Below the pieces are notes generated by a model, which was not told where the DNA came from, did no database searches, and saw only the letters and a program-made list of their open reading frames with translations. 38,317 bases of DNA. It comes from CBDCFL01 sp050300875. Lineage in GTDB: Bacteria > Pseudomonadota > Alphaproteobacteria > Rhodobacterales > Rhodobacteraceae. Where the stretch lies: the NCBI GenBank assembly GCA_050300875.1, contig JBNKYL010000064.1, forward strand, positions 1 to 38,317, read 5' to 3'. The position numbers and the translations under genes are program-made. Numbering within the stretch: position 1 is the stretch's first letter; every line of letters starts with the position of its first letter. Positions 15,588 to 22,082 of this stretch are shown piece by piece.

Positions 15588-17653
15588 TCCTGCTCTTGGC
15601 CGGAAGTGATCCAGGTTCGAACCTGGACGGGCTGCTGCATTTTGCCGAACAGCTTGACCTGGCCGGTTTCCCGGCGGTGATCGACGAAACCGTCTTTCCG
15701 ACGGATGCGGCGCGGTCGTTGTACTATGATGCTGCGCCCTATCTGGCAAATGCGGATGAAACCGCCTTCGACCATATCTTCATTTTGGCGGCCGAAGCCG
15801 TGTCCGAAGAGACAGCGTTGCGCCTGCGGCAACTTTCGACACACCGCGCCGAGATCCCTGTCACGATGCTTGGTCATTTCGACAGCCATCAGTCACGCGT
15901 CGGGGCGACGGCCAAGGTTGCCTATGCTCTGGGGCGCGAACCAAGGGTGATCGACTTGGAGGCTATCGGGACAGAACCGCTGCGCGGCAATGGTTTCCCG
16001 CTCGTTGCCTCCGTTGGTCTACCCCATCGCGACGAGGCCCCGCGCCCTGAAGTCGTTCTCATCGCACCGGGCGACCTGTTTCAGGAACCGCTGGCTCTGT
16101 CCCTGCTGGGCGCCATGGCGCAGTTGCGTTCGATGTCCACCACGATTGTGACGAATGCCAAGGGTCGGGATGTCCTGCGTGATGCCGGCCTGTCGGATAT
16201 ACGGGCATTTGGCTTTTCTGAAATGACCCCCCATGCCCTGGCACGGCTGGCCGACATCGCGGTGTTCCTTGGTGAAACCATTCCCGGCGAACGCATGTCG
16301 CATTTCGCCTTGCAGGTCATGGCATCGGCAGGCGTCGTGATTGACGGGACCGGCGACGGTTCGCTTCTGGCATCCGGCGCGCCGGCCCTGTTGGGACCAA
16401 AATCCCTAGGCGCGGTCGTGCCATACCTGGAACAGTCAGTGCTGCCAAACCGGGCCAGGATCGGCCAGGAAGCCAAACAAAGCACATGGTTGGAACGGCG
16501 GTCCCTGAACGTGCTGATCCGAGAGGTCGGACTGAACGGGACAGGCAAAAAGAATAGCCCGACAGCCGCGCCGAGCCGCACGGTTTTCCTTCCGACCAAC
16601 GGATTGGGGCTTGGGCACGCGCAACGTTGTGCGCTGATTGCCGCAGAACTGCCAACGCAGGACGACATCCTTTTCCTCGCCTCGCATGCCTGCACATCCC
16701 TGCTTGCGCCCAAGGGTTTTGCGGCCCGGCCCATGATTGGCCGGTCAAATCTGCATGAACTGGACACCGCGCATGATGTCGCCAATTACCTGCGCCTGCG
16801 GCAGGAATTGCGGCCGGGCGATACGCTGGTCTTTGATGGTGGCTATGTTTTTGATTCCATATACCGAACAATCCTGGAAAAGGGCCTGAAAGGCATCTGG
16901 ATACGGCGCGGACTGTGGCGGCCGGGGCAGGCCAGATCCGCGAACCTGAAACGCGAAACGGCTTTTGGGCAAGTCATCGTGCCTGACGAAGCTTTTGAAG
17001 AAAACCGCGCGCAGGTCACCTTTGGCCCAGCCATTCGCAATGTCGGCCCGATCGTCGAGGTCAGCCGCTTGTCCAATACCCAGGTCGATGCCACACGCGC
17101 CAATCTCGCCCGACGCTTCCGGCAGGATTTCAAGCAGCTTGTGGTCACGATGCTGGGCAGCGGCGTCGCCGTGGACCGAACCGCGCAATTGCAGGCCATT
17201 TCAAATTTCATCGGGATGCGACCCGATGTCTTGCACCTCGTGGTGATCTGGCCAGGCGCGCGGGTGCCTGCCGGGCTTGGCGCGCAACCCAACACGCATC
17301 TGGTGCGCACGCGATCCAGCCTGGCGCTGGCGCAGTGCGCCGACCTGACGATATCCGCTGCGGGCTATAACTCCTTTCACGAATTTCTGTACAATGGCGT
17401 TCCCGCCATTTTCGTCCCGCAGATTGCGCCGATCATGGACGATCAGGAAGCCCGCGCCAACGCCGCCGCAGATCGTGGTCTGGCGGTCGCGGTCATGCCG
17501 GAAGAAATCCTGCGGCTCGAACGTGAAATCGCCGGGTTCCTGGACAATGGCCGGGGCGCAGACATCAGGCAGGCGTTGGCGAAGGTCAAATTGCCTGAAC
17601 CTGGAAACAAGGATGCCGCCAGATTAATTTCGGAGGTCAGCCATGCCCGATGA
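15584..17653 (+). CDS. Two-part protein with MurG/GT28-like C-terminal half
   Basis: This 689-residue protein appears to be a fusion. Residues 1 to about 325 form an alpha/beta domain I cannot name, starting MILLLAGSDPGSN. From about residue 330 a GT-B fold similar to GT28 enzymes begins, with TNGLGLGHAQR in the place of the MurG glycine loop. The donor-site region near residues 585-620 reads CADLTISAAGYNSFHEFLYN and GVPAIFVPQ, close to the MurG/UDP-glucuronosyltransferase pattern. The ATG overlaps the preceding glycosyltransferase stop, so the two are translationally coupled and may act together. The N-terminal half could be a second, diverged transferase. Substrate is unknown. Confidence 0.7.
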   Translation: MILLLAGSDPGSNLDGLLHFAEQLDLAGFPAVIDETVFPTDAARSLYYDAAPYLANADETAFDHIFILAAEAVSEETALRLRQLSTHRAEIPVTMLGHFDSHQSRVGATAKVAYALGREPRVIDLEAIGTEPLRGNGFPLVASVGLPHRDEAPRPEVVLIAPGDLFQEPLALSLLGAMAQLRSMSTTIVTNAKGRDVLRDAGLSDIRAFGFSEMTPHALARLADIAVFLGETIPGERMSHFALQVMASAGVVIDGTGDGSLLASGAPALLGPKSLGAVVPYLEQSVLPNRARIGQEAKQSTWLERRSLNVLIREVGLNGTGKKNSPTAAPSRTVFLPTNGLGLGHAQRCALIAAELPTQDDILFLASHACTSLLAPKGFAARPMIGRSNLHELDTAHDVANYLRLRQELRPGDTLVFDGGYVFDSIYRTILEKGLKGIWIRRGLWRPGQARSANLKRETAFGQVIVPDEAFEENRAQVTFGPAIRNVGPIVEVSRLSNTQVDATRANLARRFRQDFKQLVVTMLGSGVAVDRTAQLQAISNFIGMRPDVLHLVVIWPGARVPAGLGAQPNTHLVRTRSSLALAQCADLTISAAGYNSFHEFLYNGVPAIFVPQIAPIMDDQEARANAAADRGLAVAVMPEEILRLEREIAGFLDNGRGADIRQALAKVKLPEPGNKDAARLISEVSHAR

Positions 17654-18068
17654 TGCACATTGGCAATCGGTTCTTGCCAATATCAACGGCACCACCCCCG
17701 TTGATATTGATGATGACCTGCCCGTCCGGCCAAAACCAAAGTCGGACCTGTCCAACCCGGGCCCTGATGACCGGTTGCCACCTTCGCGCAAGTTGTTTCC
17801 CAAGCAGGATGCTTCACTTGCCTTTATCGGTGTGCGGGTGAATGAACCGCTTTCCAACCCATCACTTCTGGCCACTCGGTTGGCTGCCAGCGCTCTGGAA
17901 CGGGGGGTCATCCCGATCATCCTTACCAAGATGGATCAAAGCGGTCTGGAACGCTTCGGCTTCAGAACCGAGCGCGTGATCGACGACCCCAGCAGCGAAC
18001 GCGATCTTGCGGCGTTCTGGGACATGGCGATCATCATAGATGCAAGTGACGTGGAAAGGCTTGGATAA
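17643..18068 (+). CDS. Unrecognised 141-residue protein
   Basis: I do not recognise a family. The first roughly 55 residues are rich in Asp and Pro and look disordered. The rest looks like a compact alpha/beta domain, including SLAFIGVRVNEPLSNPSLLA and a hydrophobic strand DMAIIIDASD near the end. GGAGG precedes the ATG, which overlaps the end of the previous gene by 11 bases, so it belongs to the same transcript as the glycosyltransferase-like genes. It might be a partner or regulator of them. Confidence 0.6.
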   Translation: MPDDAHWQSVLANINGTTPVDIDDDLPVRPKPKSDLSNPGPDDRLPPSRKLFPKQDASLAFIGVRVNEPLSNPSLLATRLAASALERGVIPIILTKMDQSGLERFGFRTERVIDDPSSERDLAAFWDMAIIIDASDVERLG

Positions 18069-18927
18069 GCTGGACGAACATCAAGCCAGGATTCCGGCAT
18101 GGAACCTTTATGGGGATGACAGCAGCTTCCCCGACATCCTGCATTGCGAACCAATCACCGACAGGGCGTCAGTTTTCGATTGGAAAATCGCGCCGCACAG
18201 GCATCATCAGCTACACCAGTTCTTCCTGATCCGATCCGGCCGGGCAGATCTTGTGCTGGACGGTGTTGTCCATGATGTCACCGACGCCTGCGTTCTGAAC
18301 GTCCCGCGCAACGTGGTCCACAGCTTCACCTTTTCGGCCGGCACGGACGGGCTGGTGGTGACGGTCCCCCTGCAAAGCCTGCCGGACATCTTTGGCACCG
18401 ATACGGCCATGTTTGGCGCGCTGGAACGCGCGGCTCTGGTGCCAAGCGATGACGTGCTGGAAACCGCATTCACCCGCGTCAGCCACGAATTTCTGGGCCG
18501 CCACCCCGGGCGAGCGACCATGTTGCGCGCGCTGACCACTCAATTGGCTTGCGAAATGGCCCGACGCATGCCCACGGATGACGAACACCCTCGCCGCGCA
18601 GTCGCAGGCGTGTTTTCCAGGTTTCAGGGCCTGGTCCGCACCCATGCCGGCGATGCATGGACGGTCCGTGACTATGCCGCCGAGCTTGGCGTTTCTGCCC
18701 GACATCTGAGCCGGGTGTGCCAGGATGCGGTTGGGCAAAGCCCGGCCGGCTTTGTCGGATCTGAACGCATGCGCGAAGCGCGCCGTCTGCTGGTCTATAC
18801 GCGTGCAACCATTGCCGAGATCGGCTATGCGCTGGGCTATGATGACCCGTCCCATTTTTCGCGCGTCTTCCGGCGCCACGAAGGTTTGACGCCGAAAGAG
18901 TATCGTCAGGGTTTTGATCCTGAATAG
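18040..18927 (+). CDS. pobR: AraC-family regulator, PobR-like
   Basis: This 295-residue protein is probably the 4-hydroxybenzoate-responsive activator of pobA. An N-terminal cupin-like sensor (about residues 35-110, with PHRHHQLHQFFLIRSG) is followed by a C-terminal AraC-type double helix-turn-helix (about 195-290, with VRDYAAELGVSARHLSRVCQ and IAEIGYALGYDDPSHFSRVF). The ATG at 18040 overlaps the preceding gene by 29 bases; later TTG or CTG codons (18061, 18070) are possible starts. It ends 15 bases from the end of pobA on the other strand. The pobR name rests on the AraC type and the pobA neighbour. Unlike the usual divergent pobR-pobA pair, the two genes here are convergent. Confidence 0.8.
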   Translation: MQVTWKGLDKLDEHQARIPAWNLYGDDSSFPDILHCEPITDRASVFDWKIAPHRHHQLHQFFLIRSGRADLVLDGVVHDVTDACVLNVPRNVVHSFTFSAGTDGLVVTVPLQSLPDIFGTDTAMFGALERAALVPSDDVLETAFTRVSHEFLGRHPGRATMLRALTTQLACEMARRMPTDDEHPRRAVAGVFSRFQGLVRTHAGDAWTVRDYAAELGVSARHLSRVCQDAVGQSPAGFVGSERMREARRLLVYTRATIAEIGYALGYDDPSHFSRVFRRHEGLTPKEYRQGFDPE

Positions 18928-18942
18928 ATGGCTCCGCGCCTG

Positions 18943-20115
18943 CTAGAACGGCAGCCCGACATAGTTTTCCGCCAGAGATGTCATCGCGGCTTCGGACGAG
19001 AACAGGTATTCCAGTTCCGTATCCTGCAACCTGTCTTCGTAGGGAATATTATCAGGCAGCTTGTGCAACAGCGTGGTCATCCACCACGAAAAACGCTGCG
19101 CTTTCCAGATCCTGGCCAGCGCCTTTTCGGAATAGGCCTCCAAACCCGAGCCATCGTTTTTCAGGTAATGATCGACCATGCCGTGATAGAGGTAGTAGAT
19201 GTCGGATGCCGCCGAGTTCAGTCCCCGCGCGCCCGTGGGCGGCACAATATGGGCCGCGTCCCCCGCCAGGAATAGGTTGCCATAGCGCATCGGTTCAGCC
19301 ACGAAACTGCGCAGCGGGGCAATGGACTTTTCAATCGACGGCCCGGTTTCAAGAACATCGGCAACATCCGTGGGCAGGCGTCGCTTGAGCTCATCCCAGA
19401 ACGCGTCGTCCGACCAGTCATCTACCGTGTCCGTCAGCGGCACCTGGATGTAATACCGGCTCAGCACCTGACTGCGAAGCGAACACAGGGCAAAGCCGCG
19501 TTCTGTCTTGGAATAGATCAGTTCTGGCGAAACAGGCTTGGTCCGGCTCAACACGCCGAGCCAGCCGAAAGGATAGACTTTTTCATATTCGCGAAGCACA
19601 TCGGCCGGAATGGATTTGCGGCTCACGCCGTGAAACCCATCCGCACCGATGATGAAGTCACAATCGATTCGAACCACTTCGTCGGCGTCGCGATAGGTGA
19701 CATACGGGCGGGTGCCCTTCAGCTCGTGCAACTTCACGTCATCGACATTGTGGATGACGGTGCCGCCCAGCTGCTCGCGCGCCTCGTACAGGTCCCGGGT
19801 CAGCTCGGTCTGTCCGTAGACGACAACAGAATTCCCGCCGGTATGCCCCGCCAGATCGACGCGTCGCTTGCGTTGCCCGTCTGCGATAAAAAAGCCCTCG
19901 TGAATTTCACCTTCGCGGTCCATGCGTTCGCCGCATTGGGCTTCGCGCATCAGTTCAGCAAACCCATGTTCCAGAACGCCAGCGCGGATGCGTGAAAGCA
20001 CGTGATCGCGGCTATGCTTTTCCAAAACGATGTTATCGATGCCCTTCAGATGCAGAAGCTGGCTGAGCATCAAACCCGACGGCCCGCCGCCGATAATGCA
20101 AACCTTCGTTTCCAT
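18943..20115 (-). CDS. pobA: 4-hydroxybenzoate 3-monooxygenase (p-hydroxybenzoate hydroxylase)
   Basis: This flavoenzyme converts 4-hydroxybenzoate to protocatechuate with NAD(P)H and oxygen in the cytoplasm, feeding the beta-ketoadipate pathway. The 390-residue protein carries the FAD motif GGGPSG (residues 9-14), GADG near 157 and the second FAD motif GDAAH. Residues that bind substrate in the Pseudomonas enzyme are kept at the same numbers: R44, Y201, S212, R214, R220, Y222 and Y385. I choose ATG 20115 because GAGGAGGAG precedes it; the open frame reaches 20139. No other protocatechuate genes are in the window. The upstream region carries a promoter candidate and tandem TGGGACA-type repeats. 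Confidence 0.96.
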   Translation of the reverse strand: METKVCIIGGGPSGLMLSQLLHLKGIDNIVLEKHSRDHVLSRIRAGVLEHGFAELMREAQCGERMDREGEIHEGFFIADGQRKRRVDLAGHTGGNSVVVYGQTELTRDLYEAREQLGGTVIHNVDDVKLHELKGTRPYVTYRDADEVVRIDCDFIIGADGFHGVSRKSIPADVLREYEKVYPFGWLGVLSRTKPVSPELIYSKTERGFALCSLRSQVLSRYYIQVPLTDTVDDWSDDAFWDELKRRLPTDVADVLETGPSIEKSIAPLRSFVAEPMRYGNLFLAGDAAHIVPPTGARGLNSAASDIYYLYHGMVDHYLKNDGSGLEAYSEKALARIWKAQRFSWWMTTLLHKLPDNIPYEDRLQDTELEYLFSSEAAMTSLAENYVGLPF

Positions 20116-20188
20116 GTGATCTCCTCCTCGTTGGGACATGCAGTGCCATCCCCAGCCGGGGAATCAAAGGGACCCATGTGAAAAACTC

Positions 20189-20204
20189 TGGGATATTTGG
20201 GACA
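20189..20204. promoter_or_regulatory. Tandem repeat TGGGATA-N2-TGGGACA before pobA
   Basis: Two direct 7-base repeats start nine bases apart. The same unit and spacing occur at 20274-20289, exactly 85 bases away, and the 10-mer TTGGGACATG recurs at 20131-20140. This copy lies between the predicted promoter and pobA, so it may be a second activator site or a repression site. Confidence 0.5.
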
Positions 20205-20239
20205 TGACAGGGCGGTGCGTGGACCCGAGTTTTGCAAAA

Positions 20240-20267
20240 ATTATCGAAAAACTGGCCGTCGTCGCAA
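20240..20267 (-). promoter_or_regulatory. Putative pobA promoter
   Basis: On the - strand TTGCGA (20267-20262) and GATAAT (20245-20240) are 16 bases apart. They resemble sigma-70 boxes about 125 bases before the pobA start. The poor -35 and the adjacent direct repeats fit an activator-dependent promoter. Confidence 0.45.
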
Positions 20268-20273
20268 ATTCGC

Positions 20274-20289
20274 CGGGACAAATGGGACA
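20274..20289. promoter_or_regulatory. Tandem repeat CGGGACA-N2-TGGGACA next to the pobA -35 box
   Basis: Two direct repeats nine bases apart end six bases upstream of the predicted -35 box. This is where an AraC-type activator such as the PobR-like protein would contact RNA polymerase. The binder is inferred. Confidence 0.5.
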
Positions 20290-20313
20290 ACTCTAGCCCT
20301 CGTACAGGGCCTT

Positions 20314-20793
20314 CTAGTTCGCCGGAGGCTCAAAGCGGAATTCCCAATTCATGTAGCTTTCCGATCCATCAAGATCGTCCAGACCGTTTGGGAAACTCGT
20401 CTGCCGAAACGGCCGCATATCGCAATCGGGCGCGACACCGGCAACGCCACCGCCCGGCGCCGAAAGTATCCGCCAGCGGCCGTCGCAAACCGGGCTTTCA
20501 TAGGCTCGGCGAAGATGCCGTAGGCCATCCTGTCGCGGGTCCGAGACCAGTGCGTCAAGACTTGGCGGAAACTGGTTCAGCGTATTCCAGGCCCAATAGG
20601 ATTGCACCGCGTCGCGATAGGCGCTCCCGCGAAAGATCAGCTCTTCTTCGTTGTCCCGTGCTTTTTCGGTGGCGGTCGGAATCCACGTTACCTGCGCCGC
20701 AAGCGCAGCGGCAAAGATCAGGATCAGCGCCGTGATATACGTGTATCCGGCGTCTTCACGCGGAATACGACGCGTTTTCACCCGCCTGTCCAA
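20314..20793 (-). CDS. Atypical minor pseudopilin lacking Glu5
   Basis: This 159-residue protein is the last of four pseudopilin genes. The N-terminus has a prepilin-like stretch, EDAGYTYITALILIFAAALA (about residues 13-32), with a glycine before a hydrophobic helix. The fifth residue after the likely cut is Thr rather than the usual Glu. Loss of Glu5 is characteristic of the tip pseudopilin GspK in type II systems, but this protein is half the GspK length. Two cysteines (in ESPVCDGRW and PDCDMRPF) could form a disulfide. It overlaps the gspG-like gene by 16 bases, so it is part of the same operon. A tip or initiator role is inferred. Confidence 0.7.
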   Translation of the reverse strand: MDRRVKTRRIPREDAGYTYITALILIFAAALAAQVTWIPTATEKARDNEEELIFRGSAYRDAVQSYWAWNTLNQFPPSLDALVSDPRQDGLRHLRRAYESPVCDGRWRILSAPGGGVAGVAPDCDMRPFRQTSFPNGLDDLDGSESYMNWEFRFEPPAN

Positions 20794-21212
20794 CTTTGGA
20801 CATCCGCAGCTTCTTCGGCGCCGCCTTCGAGCCCGTCAGCGCCATAGCTGACGATTTCGTAGCCGCCCGACCGACCCGGTGCACGGTAGACATAGGCCGT
20901 ACCCCAAGGGTCCAGCGGGATTTCCTTGCGGATATAGGGGCCGTTCCAGCCCGGCAGGCCGGGGTCGGTGCGCAGGGCTTCAAGGCCCTGTTCGGTGGTG
21001 GGGTAGCGCCCGATGTCGATCAGGTATGTATCGAGCGCCGTGGCAAAGTTTTCGATCTGGCTGCGCGCGACCGTCGCCTTGGCGGGTGCGATGCGCGAAT
21101 AAAGCGCAGGGCCAACAAGCGCGGCCAGAAGACCGACGATCACCAACACGACCAGAAGCTCCATCAGGGTGAAACCTGCTTCGGGGTCTTGATCGGGTTC
21201 AAAATCGTTCAT
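20778..21212 (-). CDS. gspG: Major pseudopilin GspG-like
   Basis: This 144-residue protein should form the main shaft of the periplasmic pseudopilus. The class III signal is clear: EAG followed by FTLMELLVVLVIVGLLAAL (about residues 14-32), with Glu at position 5 after the cut. The body has the GspG hallmarks YPTTEQGLEAL, GPYIRKEIPLDPWGTAYVY and the C-terminal calcium-site region YEIVSYGADGLEGG. It is the best-conserved pilin of the set and supports a type II secretion rather than a pure pilus origin. It lies four bases after the previous pseudopilin gene. Confidence 0.93.
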   Translation of the reverse strand: MNDFEPDQDPEAGFTLMELLVVLVIVGLLAALVGPALYSRIAPAKATVARSQIENFATALDTYLIDIGRYPTTEQGLEALRTDPGLPGWNGPYIRKEIPLDPWGTAYVYRAPGRSGGYEIVSYGADGLEGGAEEAADVQSWTGG

Positions 21213-21216
21213 CTGG

Positions 21217-21606
21217 CTACCAATCGCTGTAGGGCACGCCGTTCAGGCCCGGGTCGGGCACGGCACTATGCAAATCCATGATACCACCCTGTTCGGCCAG
21301 TTCCAGCGCCCAGGGCTCATCCCGATCGGCCACGGGGTCATAGGGGATGGCACGCAGGTAACCCTGCACGACGAGGTCCTGCAAATCGTCAGGCCACGCT
21401 GATTTGTCGCTGTAATAGTCATCGAGCGCCCGGCGCATGACCGCCAGGTTTTCGGACAGGGCGGCCTCGCGGGCGCGGGTGATTGCGGTCGTAACGTTCG
21501 GCGCGGCAACGGCCGCGATCAGGGCCACGATGAACAGCACCACCAGCAGTTCAAGCAGGGTGAAACCTGCTTCACGTTGCTTACCAGTCCGAGATCTGCG
21601 TTCCAT
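21217..21606 (-). CDS. Pseudopilin (GspG/H-like)
   Basis: This 129-residue protein carries a standard prepilin signal, EAGFTLLELLVVLFIVALIA (about residues 12-31), with Glu5 present. The short body (AVMRRALDDYYSDKSAWPDDLQDL then GYLRAIPYDPVADR) resembles GspG-like minor pseudopilins with the conserved IPxDP region but lacks the C-terminal calcium loop. Its start overlaps the end of the preceding pseudopilin gene by 26 bases. The exact subunit role cannot be read from the sequence. Confidence 0.85.
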   Translation of the reverse strand: MERRSRTGKQREAGFTLLELLVVLFIVALIAAVAAPNVTTAITRAREAALSENLAVMRRALDDYYSDKSAWPDDLQDLVVQGYLRAIPYDPVADRDEPWALELAEQGGIMDLHSAVPDPGLNGVPYSDW

Positions 21607-22078
21607 CCAGGGCCACCTTATCGGTCACTGCGCGAAGGTCATAGACATCTTCACCATTCCAGTTCTGCGCGTCCACCTCATCGGCGTAGCCCAACAAAAG
21701 CCATCCTTGATCATCTCCATCCTCAAAAGGATTCCTCGGTAAGGCACGAAGGTAACGACGCGGCGGTGCATCGGGGTCGGACGCAGCGACTCCCTGGGCC
21801 AGGACATCCAGGTTGACGGGGTAGCCATGCGTGCTGGCCACGTTGTCTGGTTCAATGACCCCCGATGCCCAATCGGCGTGAAACGCGTCGATGGCGGTTC
21901 GCGTTGCGCGAAGCACGTGGCGCAATTCATCCTCTTTCCGGCGCTGCACGGTGCGTTCGGCAAATGGCAGCGCAGTGGCGGCCAGGATCGAAACGATCAC
22001 CAGCACCACCAGCAGCTCGACAAGCGTTGCTCCAGATTGATCAGCCCGGAAACGCCGCAATGGTTTCGCCAAAGGCAT
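21581..22078 (-). CDS. Pseudopilin (GspG/H-like)
   Basis: This 165-residue protein has the prepilin signal QSGATLVELLVVLVIVSILA (about residues 14-33), with Ala instead of Phe at position 1 and Glu at position 5. The body contains the RYLRALPRNPFEDGD stretch, similar to the IPxDP region of GspG-like pilins, and WLLLGYADEVDAQNWNGEDV near the end. It begins four bases after the secretin gene and overlaps the next pseudopilin gene. It is probably a minor pseudopilin; the subunit class is uncertain. Confidence 0.85.
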   Translation of the reverse strand: MPLAKPLRRFRADQSGATLVELLVVLVIVSILAATALPFAERTVQRRKEDELRHVLRATRTAIDAFHADWASGVIEPDNVASTHGYPVNLDVLAQGVAASDPDAPPRRYLRALPRNPFEDGDDQGWLLLGYADEVDAQNWNGEDVYDLRAVTDKVALDGTQISDW

Positions 22079-22082
22079 CGGA

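Noticed and set aside
20131..20289. TGGGACA repeats as a CRISPR or mobile-element repeat
   Set aside because: The units are 7-10 bases with irregular larger spacing and lie in a promoter region, which fits regulator binding sites and not a CRISPR array or insertion-sequence ends.
20296..20310. Stem-loop GCCCT-CGTAC-AGGGC after the last pseudopilin gene, as a terminator
   Set aside because: The stem is only five bases and no T-run follows in either direction, so I do not call it a terminator.
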